Position numbers and translations under genes: made by a program
Source of the DNA: Orobanche coerulescens
Taxonomy: Eukaryota > Streptophyta > Magnoliopsida > Lamiales > Orobanchaceae
DNA: 64,000 bases
Direction: 5' to 3'
Assembly: GCA_033398695.1 (NCBI GenBank)
Contig: CM065815.1
Span: 142,583,001 to 142,647,000 of the forward strand
The notes under the pieces: model-generated
Databases searched by the model: none
What the model was told of the DNA's origin: nothing
The model's input: the letters and a program-made list of their open reading frames with translations, nothing else
In this document: positions 46,682 to 57,862 of the stretch, in pieces
How the letters are laid out: the number at the start of each line of letters is the position of its first letter
Numbering within the stretch: position 1 is the first letter of the stretch

Positions 46682-47005
46682 TTTTGGACTGAATGAATCG
46701 AATCGAATCGAATCGAATCAATTGAATCGAATCGAATCGAATCAACTAAATCGAATGGATTCGAATCGAATCGAATCGAATCAAATATATATTAAGGGTA
46801 AATAATAATAATAATAATAATAATGGTAAATAATAATAGTAATCAACAACAACAATAAAATTATTAGTAATAATAACAATAATAATAATTAAAATTAATA
46901 ATAATAAGAAGAAGAAGAAGAATCGAATCGAATCGAATCGAATCAATTGAATCGAATGGACTCGAATCGAATCGAATCGAATCGAATGGATCGACCTAAA
47001 TCGAA
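46682..47005. repeat. Compound microsatellite: (AATCG)n, AAT, AAG, (AATCG)n
   Basis: GAATC pentamers at 46688-46785, then an AAT/AAC-rich run (46800-46900), an AAG run (46903-46920), and GAATC pentamers again (46921-47005). The two pentamer blocks share variants such as CAATTGAATCG and GAATGGA, so one probably arose from the other. Confidence 0.85.
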
Positions 47006-48030
47006 TCGAATCAAAATTGAAAAATAAGTCTAAAAGAACCGCCAAAATTAGCTTTTAGATAGCTTTAGAGTTTTATATGTTGTTGGCAGTCACTTTCTTG
47101 TTGACCTTGGATTTATTGTAATACCTCTCTTTTTTTGTATCGAAACAAAAAAAAGTTAACGTTGTTGGTAATACCATCTCATTTTTTTTATATCAAACAG
47201 AAGAGATTACATTCTAGACGGTCTGAAACATTAATATGAGATTTCCCATCAAAGGTGCAGTCTAGAGATGGCAAAATATCTCGAATTTGATAGGAAAATC
47301 GGTTCTAGTCCCAAATTCAATAGGTAACCTCTGCCCGATTATGTCAATGGGGTAGAGAGGGATTTATGCACCCTCCCCATGCCCCGTACCGCGCCACGAA
47401 CCCGCTACACATATTAGGTATAATTATTTAATATATAAGTGAGAAATAATTTTTTAATAGCAAATCATAAAATTGACAAGTTGTATATCTCTATTGATAA
47501 GAGTAAAAGTTATTGATACCATTTTGTTTAAAAAAAAACTAAAATGTCCTCCGAAAAGTTGTTGACGTTGACTTTCTCTTCTTTTTGCATTTTATTTAAT
47601 CTAAACTCTTTTTATTTTCTTCATCTCCATTTATAACTGCCGAAATTAATGTCCAACAACCAAAATCAAACTACAACATATATATAATCACAGTAAACAC
47701 ACGCCATTTTTGACAAATGAATCTCTCAAGATCCTTATAAAAATTACACGATTATTCAAAAATGAGAAGTTGACGCTCAAATAGGACTCCATTTCTCGTA
47801 CTTCTGGGTTCATAAAGAAGGTATGCAACAATATTTCATCGCCGGAATTTTCTTTTTGACAAGTTCTTCTGAACACGATGGCAAGCCACCGTGTGCAATG
47901 GTCGTGTCCAACAGCCTTGATATTTCGTGTGCACAACTAATGTGTCCACGATCGTTGCACACGATCGTCTACAATCATGTGCAGCGATCGTGTTCAAGGC
48001 CATTTCATGGCCAGGAAACCTGCCCACAGT
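47006..48030. other. Intergenic, no gene
   Basis: A patch at 47268-47400 begins AGAGATGGCAAAATATC, reminiscent of hAT-type ends, and is relatively GC-rich, but too little remains to assign it. At 47880-48000 several GATCGTG and CACGATCG motifs cluster before E3. Confidence 0.45.
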
Positions 48031-49234
48031 TGTAATACTCCCGAAACTATATGGGAATATTACACGCCTTAGATCCTTCCCACGAGGATCTACCAGGCTA
48101 AACGCACAAAACGACCAAGTGTTTGCCCGGTCGGGGGCAAACATACAATAATACAGACCATTAAGGTCATTTATAAACAACTACACTGACCGATGAGGTC
48201 GCACGACTGACACACACAGAAAAATACAATTCTTTACAATAAATACCCACGCAGGGGTGGGGATACAAAATAGCAGAAGACAAAATACAACTCTATCGAT
48301 ACAACATAACTCAACTTAACTCCCAACTCTTGATTAGTATCGTAGCTCGTCACTTCCTGTGCCGATCCTGTGACTGCTCCCACGAACCTACATGTACCTG
48401 GACGCAAAACAGACATCCACCCCTGATTACTCGGGGATTAGTAAAATTCCACTCTTTTGCTAGTGCAAGTATAATACTATACGAAATGTAACAAGCAAAT
48501 AGCAACCATGAATCAGATACGACAATCAGCTATCAAAATAATACCGAGAGGTTTTAGGATTTCGAACTCAAGCAAAGAAGTATTTGAAAATAAACCCATC
48601 ATCTCGGGGATTTTTAGAAGTAGAAACTTTTTAGGACCTCACGTCCAAGTTACAAAACTTTTTCCGAAATCATTAGGGCCTCAGCCCGGTTCTTGTTTCA
48701 AAATACATTAGCTAGAATATCATCACGCGTCCGTGACCCAACATCAAAACATTATCCATTAGATCGCTGTCGGTACTCGTCAAGTAACAAACCCCGGAGG
48801 CCGCGACAGACCATACCCGGTTTCACACATTCATTATTCATACACATCATGTACCGAACTCCAGAGGTCACGACGGACCGTACCTGGTTCCACATATTCA
48901 CTGTTCGTAGACATCATGTATCGAGCTCCAGAGGTAACGACGGACCGTACCTGGTTCCACATATTCACTGTTCGTACACATCATGTACCAAACTTCAGAG
49001 GTCACGACCGTACCTGGTTCCACACATATACACAGTTTGTACACATCATGTACCGAACTCCAGAGGTCACGACGGACCGTACCTGGTTCCACACATATAC
49101 ACTGTTCGTACACATCATGTACCAAACTCCAGAGGTCACGACGGACCGTATCTGGTTCCACACACTCATTTCACCATACGTAAAGATCATCTTAAGACAC
49201 TACCACGAAACAATACACCTTATTACAACTATGT
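48031..49234 (-). mobile_element. E3: LTR, 3' portion (minus strand)
   Basis: TGTAATACTCCCG at 48031 is the reverse complement of an LTR end of the E1/E2 type, followed by GGGAATATTACACGCC and GAGGATCTACCAGGCTA as in E2. The LTR is interrupted at 49239 by E5 and resumes at 57863. No coding sequence is present. Confidence 0.8.
48776..49180 (-). repeat. E3 LTR minisatellite, six ~67-bp units
   Basis: Units begin near 48776, 48843, 48910, 48977, 49042 and 49111. Plus-strand landmarks are CATCATGTACC, CCAGAGGTCACGACGGACC and GTACCTGGTTCCACA. On the minus strand they line up with the E2 and E4 arrays. The first unit is the most diverged. A four-base shortening (GACGGACC to GACC) marks the fourth. 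Confidence 0.88.
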
Positions 49235-49239
49235 CCAAC
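49235..49239 (+). repeat. E5 target duplication, left copy (CCAAC)
   Basis: CCAAC directly before the E5 5' LTR; repeated directly after its 3' LTR at 57858-57862. Confidence 0.9.
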
Positions 49240-50342
49240 TATTGTGCGGCGATTCGTATGCCTCGGCGGCGATCAGAATAAGGGCCGAGCGACCGAGTCC
49301 ATGACCAAATGAGCTACGACGAACTTGTCAGAACAAAGGTAACAATCCACCTTCGAGCATCTAGCGATCGACCCTCAAGGTGATCGCCTATTGACACCTA
49401 GCGATCGACTCTGGTGCCCGATCTAGGACGACCGTCCTGTGCCACGAACAAGACCTTCGTCCGTCAAAGTCCACGAAGACTGGATCTCAAAGCAAGCGCC
49501 CATGTGCAGACCCGCGAAAGGCGCTGCAAAACATGGATCGTTGACCACAACCTGTCACCACCTTCTCACCTACCGACAGACCCACCGAAAGGTACAAGGT
49601 GGGACCTCCCGGGACAGCAACTCAAGACGCGTGCAGACTTCTCATTGGTCCGCACAGCCGGCTGCCAGCAGCAGCCGCGGACTTTAAGGCGACCAACCCA
49701 TGTGCTAAAGACGATCGCCCGCTTATTATAATACAGCGGAGGCGATCGCCCAACAACTCCCAGTGCTATAAGTAGAGAACCTCCAGCAACTGGAAAAAGG
49801 TTCCTCTCAGTTCCACTCATGACAGAAAAACGTTGGCAACCACGTTCAGAATACATACACAATTTCAGACTCTCAGCTTCCTCTCTTGAATCTATCTCAG
49901 GATTTCTCTCTCAGCACCTCTCAACCAGAAGACGGTCGGCAGAGGAAAGAACTTCATACAGTATAGATTCGAAGAGATTCGCAAGCCCAGGAGCTCAGAC
50001 ATACAGCTAATACACACTGTGAGAGACCGTCGATTTCTCATAGTCGTCAGAGCACATCTTCGTTGTTACAAGAACTCACAGAGCACATCTTTCGGCAATC
50101 TTCACGCTCAATAGCTAAGATAACTAGGGTCTTTACACTCATTGTAATCGTACTCTAACATTAATATTTGTACTCCAAAGTATTCATATTAATAATATCT
50201 CGCGAGAGCATTCAAGCTCGGGACTAACAACCCCGGCAAATCTTGTGTTATTTACTTTCCCCACGGTCGTGCTCTTGCATTTGTTTGTTACTCGACCATT
50301 CTAGCAATATCTATCTCCGGATAATATTTTGGGTAACAACAA
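49240..50342 (+). mobile_element. E5: 5' LTR (1.1 kb)
   Basis: It begins TATTGTGCGG (TGTTGTGCGG in the 3' copy, so the first G is mutated) and ends GGGTAACAACA. Repeated GCGATCGCC motifs occupy the U3, followed by TATAAGTA at 49767. The two LTRs differ at many sites, so E5 is older than E2 by eye. Confidence 0.92.
49767..49774 (+). promoter_or_regulatory. E5 LTR TATA box
   Basis: TATAAGTA in the 5' LTR corresponds to TATAAATA at 57281 in the 3' LTR, so the 5' copy carries a substitution that may weaken it. Confidence 0.6.
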
Positions 50343-50343
50343 T

Positions 50344-50361
50344 TGGTGCTAGAAGGAGGGC
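50344..50361 (+). other. E5 primer-binding site
   Basis: TTGGTGCTAGAAGGAGGG begins one base after the 5' LTR, the position of the primer site. I did not assign the tRNA. Confidence 0.6.
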
Positions 50362-50469
50362 GAATCTACCTTCATTTTTATTCCGACCATTTTGAAGAAC
50401 ACTCACTGTTCTCCGGAGCATATACCTGAAGAAACACTCACTGTTCTTCAGAGAAAAACCTTCAGATTC

Positions 50470-52253
50470 ATGGCGTCTCCCACCACATCGAAGAGAGACA
50501 CTCTCCGAACCACTGGACATCATATCGCGGTCCGATCTGAGCCCCAGCCGACGGCAGAGGGTATCTGCGGTGACGCGAGACTCTTGATCCCGCACCTGAG
50601 GGGCGGCCCCAGCCTTTCACTCGATCAGTTCCAAACCGAGGAATAGATCGAGGAGGCTATGGCCATCCTAAGGGAGCAACGGAGAGCATGCACATCGCCC
50701 GCTATAACTCCCTCGGCCATCCGCCGCGTGGGCAAACGGAAGTTCAAGGGGTTACTGGGCGAGCGATCGTCAGAAAGCCTCGAATCGCGAGAAAAGGCTC
50801 TCACAAGGCGGGACAGTTCTGTCTTCAGCCGCCTAGAAAGAGATCCATCATGGCGACCGGGGCATTCTGGCCATAACCACGATACGATGGAATCTGAGTC
50901 TGTCCCCAGGAGTTCGGCCTACCCAACTCCGAACCAATTACAGGTCAGCCGTCTGGCTCCCATCCACCAAAGAGTCGATCCACGCGGCAAGGACATCATC
51001 GAAAGCGAAGCCAGGGAGTCAGTACTTGATCGCCTCGGCTCCCGCTCCGAGCGCCTAGCCGCGAGCAGCCAGGCCGCAGCGATGGCCGCTATGCAGCGCC
51101 AACTCGACGAGATGAAAGTGCTCCTGGATACTGGGGCAAGCGCCAGTAGGAAGCTCATCGGACCGACCGAGCCACTCACGGTCCACATCGAGCTTGCCCC
51201 CGTGCATCCAAGGATCGCTCCTCCCAAAACACCTTTGTATGAAGGGAGATCGGACCCCGAGACCCACTTAAGCAAGTTCCGGATCTACATGACCACTGTG
51301 GGGCATCAGACGCAACCAAGTGCCGAATCTTCCCGTTAACGTTGGGCGAGCTGACTCATAGGTGGTACGTCTCACTACCACCACAATCGATCATCTCCTT
51401 TGAGAAACTGGCGAGTGACTTCACGTCATACTTCGCCACTAAGGTCGCCATATCGGAAGGCCCCCACCGCATGATGAAAATCAGGCAGGGGGAAGATGAA
51501 TCCGACGCAGATTACATCGACCGGGTGGATGAAATACTCCTCACCGGCGAGCCCATCAATGACGAGCTTGCTCTCTACTCGGTCTTGGGGGGATTATACG
51601 GTCATTCAGCCATGTTTAGAAATCTCACAAAGGACATTCCCCCGACCTATGCGGTCTTCCGCGCTAAGGCTGTCGACTTTCTGGCCAGACAGAGGCTGCT
51701 CACTCTCCGCCTAGGCGAGGGAATGCCGCCTCCTGTCCGAAAGACGGCGATCATCAAAACAAAAAAGGCGGTTGCCAAGCCACCCAGTGATCTCTAGGCC
51801 TTCGAGGATGTGGAAACCCATCTCCTCCACAAGTTCAACCGAACTCCGGCCGACATTTTTTACGCCATCAAGGGGCGCGAACCGCTAAACAAGCCAAAGG
51901 CAATAAGGGACCACGACCATCTGGACCACAATCAATATTGTTCTTACCACAAGAGTCCCGGTCACAACACCAACCAATGTCGCGACCTCCTCAGACAACT
52001 CTGGAAATTGTTCGAGGAGGGCAAGTTGGACAGTTTACTGGCTTAGCCGGAGCCCCATCGATCTCCCAACACGGTCGTCCGAGTCGAACGCGAACAGGCT
52101 GGAAAGCTCATACGAGCCAACCCCTCGATCAACCTCGGTGACCGGATCTACATGCTTCAATCAAGAGGAGGGAACTTCGGAAGTCTCTCCCCAATTCCCG
52201 CCTCATTAAACCAAAGGCTACTGCCTGAGCAAACACTCCGAAAAAGAGGATGA
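50470..52253 (+). pseudogene. E5 gag, interrupted by TAG codons and one frameshift
   Basis: Structural protein of the retrotransposon particle. From the ATG at 50470 a frame runs to a TAG at 50644, then on to 51297. A one-base loss in the G run at 51299-51303 shifts the frame. It continues through the retrotransposon gag core (LGELTHRWYVSLPPQSI, FEKLASDFTSYFAT, DYIDRVDEI-like) to a TAG at 51795, then a zinc knuckle YCSYHKSPGHNTNQC (CX2HX4HX4C, the form seen in Tat-type gag), a TAG at 52044, and a final TGA at 52251. Codon use is GC-richer than the flanking DNA. No protease follows. Confidence 0.85.
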
Positions 52254-53012
52254 CTCGCTCGCCCTCCAAAGTTCGTCATCAAAATAATGGACCTAGGCAG
52301 CGATCGCCACCCCTAGCACAACGTATACCGTCGAGGATCATCATCTGACATGATGGTCCGAGGTAGAAAAGTACCGCCATAGTCGCGAAAATCGATGAAA
52401 CCGACGATGTATCCATGCAAGGTTCCTTTGGGATTCGATCACTCGCCCTTCATTTAAATACGAGGCGGGCGTAGCCGAAGGACCCTCCAAAAAAAAATCA
52501 GGAGATGACTCGCTCGCCCTCTAAAGTTCGTCATCAACATGAAGAACTTAGGCAAGCGATCGCCTTCCCTTACACAACGTATACCGTCGAGGAACGTCAT
52601 CTGACTTGATGGTCCGAGGTAAAAGAGTGTCGACATGGCTGTGGAGGACGATGGAACCGTTCTCTGTGCCCGTGCAAGGTCCCTTTGGGCCATGATCGCT
52701 CGCCCTTCGTTTAAATATGATGCAGGCGTAGTCTGAGGGCCCTCCAAAATAGATCTGTGGACACGTTCGCCCGCCCTCAAAGGTCCGTCACTTAACGTGG
52801 TGGATCCTTCCCGGACAATGCGACGCGTCCCTCCCCCGTCACAACATATACCGTCGAGGGTCGCCATCTTAATGGCGGTCCGAGGTAGAAAAGTGCTAAC
52901 AAGCCGCGGTCGTGGAGTCGATTAATCCGACGACGCCCGCACAAGGAGTCCTCCAGACCAAGACTGCACGCCCTTTCATTTAAATACGAGGCGAGGCGCA
53001 ACCTACGGAGGA
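52248..53012 (+). repeat. Three ~255-bp tandem units between gag and the antisense gene
   Basis: Units start near 52248, 52503 and 52758. Shared landmarks: CTCGCCCTC-AAAGTTCGTCA, AACGTATACCGTCGAGG, GATGGTCCGAGGTA, CGCCCTTC-TTTAAATA and GGACCCTCCAAAA. The third unit is the most diverged. The unit contains GCGATCGC-like motifs and encodes no consistent protein. They occupy the place where pol would be expected. Confidence 0.9.
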
Positions 53013-53525
53013 TCCTACCAATTAAGTGAGTCGCGAGAACTTAGCCATCAGACGGAATGTCGCTCGCGCACAACACACGGTCGTGGAGATCAGTCCATCA
53101 AACTCCCCGATCGTGCACGGTTCTTCAAGACCGAGATGGACGGCCTTCCTCGAGGAATCTGCAAAATTGAAGACCGCTCACTCAACGATTTATTTTCGTC
53201 CCCTTACTTTCACCAAGTGAACAAAAACAAGGGGGAAGGGCGGAGCTGTATATACGACGATCGTCCCTATTCAATTACATACGGAGATCGGCATTTTTCA
53301 GATGTATGTGCAGCAATAGAATTTGTTGTAAAAGTTATCTATATGAGTTTATCAATTCACTTGGAGCTATACACGCAACAATCTCTCCTGACACATTTGT
53401 ACAAAGTCATGCAAAGACTCAGAAAGCAATCATTCGAGCAATAAATCGAAGAAACAAATATTCATTTCATTATTTGGAATGCAAAAGTACATACACGGTC
53501 GCCCGTAGGCCTAAGTACAACAAAG
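53013..53525. other. E5 spacer between repeats and antisense gene
   Basis: No motif recognised in either strand. It presumably contains the 3' UTR of the antisense gene. Confidence 0.5.
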
Positions 53526-56234
53526 CTACAAAATTACAAAGCTAAAACAAAATAAGAACGTAGAGCCCCAGGTCCCTGCCTGGCCTTCGCCTTCAACCAC
53601 TGGATCGGCCCGCGACCCTTCGCCAGGCTCCGGAGCTGCCTCCCCGTCCTCCGGAGCATTTGGATGAACAAGATTTTTGGGAGTCGGGTACCAGCTCAGG
53701 TCTACGCCGATTTCCGAGAGGTCCGAGATCGGTACAGAGAAGGCAGGATGAAGTGGGTGCTCCAGCGCATATGCCTTGAAGTTTTCAGCAAGAGGGCCGA
53801 CCTCCAGCCCTCCCTTCTTAGCAGAACGGAGCGAGTCAGCGAACGCCATGTAATAGGCAAACTCGCTGACGAACTCCACGTTGAGAAAGGGATTGGCCTC
53901 GGTCGCCTCCAGCTTCCCTTTTAACTCCGCAACCGCGTGTTGCGCGCCCTGGAGCTCGGACTCTTTAGCGGCCGTCTCTCCCCTCGACGATGCCAGCTCG
54001 CTAGTCAGCCAAGCGACAGTCACCTTCAGCTGATCGGCCTCCTCCTGAGCGGCCGCATATGACCGACGGGCATCTGTCATCTGGTCCCGAAAACGGTCAA
54101 CCGTCGCCTGGGCTCGCTCGGAATCCTATCTCGCCAGCTCAAGTTCCTGGCTTGCCCACTTAGCTGCATCCAAGGAGTCCTTATCCATAGCCACGATCCT
54201 GTCAGCAAACTCGGCATTCTATTTCCGAGCTGCCTCGAGGTCCGCCTGAAGACGGGAAGTAGAAAGACGCCCTTCGAACTCCTTCACAGCCTCGGCAGCC
54301 ATCGTCGCCGCCTGGATGGAGAGAGCGAATGCAGCCTGCATCGTGTTCCCGGATCGCTGGCGGGCGATCGCATCCAAGTCAGTCGTCCAGGCCTTCGGCA
54401 GAGCATAAATAGCCCGGTTGACGTATAGTGGGACATCACAGGCTTGGCGAGTAGATCGGCTCGCCAGGAAATCCAATACCAGCGGCGAGCAAGCTGGGTT
54501 AGTGCTACGGATCCTGCATCAAATAACAAAGAGTTAGCACACCTCCCACGCAAGTGACGAAACTCAGCGAACAAGCAAAGACTACCTCTTGGCTCTCTTG
54601 GGGTCGCGACCAAAGTACGGTTTCCCGCAAGGTATCTCGGCCTCGACGATCGCCATTTCTCGCAAGAAAGCCGCAGAAGGCGTAGGCTCATCCGCCGGGG
54701 GGACCGCGGTGAATGGAGGTGCGGCGACCGGCACCTCACCAGCAGGGGCAGAGATGGGAGATTCTCCCGACCTCTGTCGCTTGCAGTTCGTCCAGAGTCC
54801 CTCCTCCCGAACCTCCTCCTCCGCTTCGATCGGCTCTACATTAGGCCTCACCTCCGGAATTAGAGGTAGCGCCACCGGAGGAACCCTACTTGACTTCTTC
54901 TGGCGCAGGTGACTCAAAACTCCGGGGTTCGACATAGTAATCTCCGGCGGAGGCTCCAAGAAGCGAGGGAAGCGTACCTCTGCAAGCAGAAACAATCAAA
55001 CAATAGTTAGACACATTCCTAAAACAGGACGATCGCCAAACAGAGGAGATCGTAGAGAATTCATACCCGGGACCGAAAGGTGTCGCGAAAAATGGAATAA
55101 TCGAGCGGACAACCAACGACTTTCTTTGTTAATCCGGCGAGCGTCTAAATCGTCGTCCGGAAGACTTCGTATCTGCTCCCAGACGACCAAGAAATCGAAA
55201 GGTAGCTCGTCGGCCACCGGAATATAGAAACCTGCAAAAGGAAGACCAAATTAGATCAGTTCAGAACATATCCGAACAAAGGGAGAGTCAGAACCCTTAC
55301 CCGGATTCCTCTACCGAACGCTAGTTGGAAGATGCAGCTCGCCCGTGGGATTGTCGCTCGCCGATGCCTTCCATGCACCGCCGACCCAGAACCATTTCGC
55401 CGGATCGCCCCGCACCTTGTTTGGAACCCCAAGGATCACCCGACCGGAATGGCCTTGGATATGATAGCCGCCGACAGACCCCTTCTAAACCGTCAGCTTG
55501 AATAAGTGGTTCATCTCCGATGGCGAGGGATGGCGGTACAGTCGGTGATTGCCGAACAAGGTGAGGGCGCAGACGATCTGGAGCCAAGCGTTCGGCGTTA
55601 GATTAAGCGGCGCCACATTCCAAACAGCCAGCAAATGGGAGACGGCAAACAACAGATGGAACCGCAGCCCGGCCTCCATAATCGCCTAATTCACGGCGAC
55701 CATACCCTCCGGGGGTTGGTCGGCTCGCTCGTTCTCCGCCGGCGCGAAAAGATCCACGTCTGAGGGGACATGATACCTCGCCCTCCAGACGGCCAGGTCC
55801 TTCCTGGTCGCCCAGCTCCTGATCTGGCCGAGGGACCACGGAGAATGCTGCGCGGCCCGAAACAGCGACCGCTTCGCCGACTGATAGGGGTGGGCGATCG
55901 AGTACTCCCGGTAATCGAACTTGGAGCACGGACTGGCCAACCTCTCCATGATGTCTGCAAAGGCCAAATTGGCTTGACCAAAAGCACTATGCTGTTCCCA
56001 GTACGCCCTCACCACCGAATCCTTCTCCGCCAGCGAATGTTTCCGCTCAGCCGCTGCCTCCCTAGCAACGTCGGCTTCATTGAATAGTGCCTAGACTTCC
56101 GCGAGATCAATACCGGTACGGATGGCCTCGGCGGCCGTCTCCATATGGAATCCCACGGAGGGTCCTTTCCAGACATTAGAAGTCCCGACGGAGGAGGTGG
56201 TGCCCATTCCAGACGATGAAGGTATTCCAGACAT
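53526..56234 (-). pseudogene. E5 antisense gene, putative gypsy-type transposon protein, four exons
   Basis: Reads opposite to gag. The start is the ATG at 56234. Exons on the minus strand: 56234-55301, 55231-55067, 54979-54586, 54513-53526; introns 55232-55300, 54980-55066 and 54514-54585 all have GT and AG ends with pyrimidine-rich acceptors. The N-terminal exon has AEAAAERKHSL-like coiled coil, NLTPNAWLQIVCALTLF, and HPSPSEMNHLFKL, as in the plant family annotated as putative gypsy-type transposon (PF04195, from memory). Middle exons carry a proline/acidic linker. The last exon is a long Ala/Glu coiled coil ending in HPAFSVPISDLSEIGVDLSWYP. In-frame TAGs lie at 56093, 55688, 55487, 55313, 54221 and 54128. 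The function of this protein family is unknown. Confidence 0.78.
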
Positions 56235-56735
56235 TCTCGAAACAAGAAGAGGAGAAAATGAGTGTTTCTTACCGAGGGATGAGTCGATCGACGATCGGCA
56301 GTTAAAGCTTCAGAAAATTCTTCGGCGATATTCTTCTTCTCCGATGAAATCGCATAAGGTTCTCAACACTGTGACCCTGCACCCTTTTATAGGAGATGGC
56401 AGGGGCTTCCGTGCAAATATGGAGAAACTCGGGGGCTGAAGCGTAACCATCGCAATTAATGCCTCCCTTGAAACCCGCGTACGGGTCGTTTCAAGGACAC
56501 GCCAGATGAGGAGTCATAACTAACCATCGGTCTCCCCCAATAGGAACCAGACGCGTGCCCCGAAGACTTTTCCGCGACCGCTGTCATTCCCCGCTCATTT
56601 CAACGACCGACCAGGTCATCCAAATTCAAAACCAATCCACTTAAAGACGATCACCTGTTCCGTAAAATGCTAGGTCACTCGTCAAAGTTAAGCGATCGCC
56701 AGTAGAGCCACCTCACCCCACGTTTCCAACATCGG

Positions 56736-56753
56736 AGCGAGCTGGGGGGCAAT
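56736..56753 (+). other. E5 polypurine tract
   Basis: GGAGCGAGCTGGGGGGCAAT stands directly before the 3' LTR, as expected for second-strand priming. Confidence 0.7.
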
Positions 56754-57857
56754 TGTTGTGCGGCGATTCATACGCCTCGACAGCGATCAGAATAAGGGCC
56801 GAGCGACCGACTCCATGACCAAATGAGCTACGGCGAACTTGTCAGAACAAAGGTAACAATCCACCTTCGAGCATCTAGCGATCGACCCTCAAGGCGATCG
56901 CCTTTTGGCACCTAGCGATCGACTCTGGTGCCCGATCTAGGACGACCGTCCTGTGCCATGAACAAGACCTTCGTCCGTCAAACTCTACGAAGACTGGATC
57001 TCAAAGCAAGTGCCCATGTGAAGACCCGCGAAAGGCGCCGCAAAACATGGTTCGTTGACCACAGCCTGTCACCACCTTCTCACCTACCGACAGACCCGTC
57101 TAAAGGTACAAGGTGGGACCTCCCAGGACAGAAACTCAAGACGCGTGCAGACTTCTCGTTGGTCCGCACAGCCGGCTGCCAGCAGCAGCCGCAGACTTTA
57201 AGGAGACCAACCCATGTGCTAAAGACGATTGCCCGCTTATTATAATACATAGGAGGCGATCGCCCAGCAACTCCCAGTGCTATAAATAGAGAACCTCCAG
57301 CAACTGGAAAAAGGTTCCTCTCAGTTCCACTCACGACATAAAAACATTGGCAACCACGTTCAGAATATATACACACTTTCAGACTCTCGGCTTCCTCTCT
57401 TGAATCTATCTCAGGATTTCTCTCTTAGCACCTCTCAACCAGAAGACGGTCGACAGAGGCAAGAACTTCCTACAGTACAGATTCGAAGAGATTCGCAAGC
57501 CCAGGAGCTCAGACATACAGCTAATACACACTGTGAGAGACCGTCGATTTCTTACAGTCGTCACAGCACATCTTCGTTGTTACAAGAACTCACAGAGCAT
57601 CATATATGGTTCTTCCGGCACGCTCAATAGCTAAGATAACTAGGGTCTTTACACTCATTGTAATCGTACTCTAACATTAATATTTGTACTCCAAAGTATT
57701 CATATTAATAATATCTCGCGAGAGCATTCAAGCCCGGGACTAACAACCCCGACAAATCTTGTGTTATTTACTTTCCCCACGGACGTGCTCTCGTATTTGT
57801 TTATTACTCGATCATTCCAGCAATATCTATCTCCGGAAAATATTTTGGGTAACAACA
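56754..57857 (+). mobile_element. E5: 3' LTR (1.1 kb)
   Basis: TGTTGTGCGG to GGGTAACAACA, then CCAAC. It aligns end to end with 49240-50342. A TATAAATA lies at 57281-57288. Confidence 0.92.
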
Positions 57858-57862
57858 CCAAC
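57858..57862 (+). repeat. E5 target duplication, right copy (CCAAC)
   Basis: Matches 49235-49239 exactly. Confidence 0.9.

Larger units (their letters stand above)
49240..57857 (+). mobile_element. E5: pol-less Tat-like LTR retrotransposon with an antisense gene
   Basis: Order on the plus strand: 1.1-kb LTR, primer site, gag (50470-52253), three ~255-bp repeats, ~500 bp without a gene, an antisense multi-exon gene (56234-53526), polypurine tract, 1.1-kb LTR. A CCAAC duplication flanks the whole. No protease, reverse transcriptase, RNase H or integrase signature is present in any frame, so it must have moved in trans. Antisense genes near the 3' LTR are known in Tat-lineage gypsy elements such as Grande, RIRE2 and Retand. 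The gag zinc-finger type fits the same lineage. Confidence 0.88.

Noticed and set aside
48693..49304. 203-codon frame with repeated histidine and tyrosine-rich units
   Set aside because: It is a readthrough of the E3 minisatellite; all three frames are open by virtue of the repeat.
50919..51275. 118-codon minus-strand frame opposite gag
   Set aside because: It is the shadow of the gag frame; gag has the family motifs, this frame has none.
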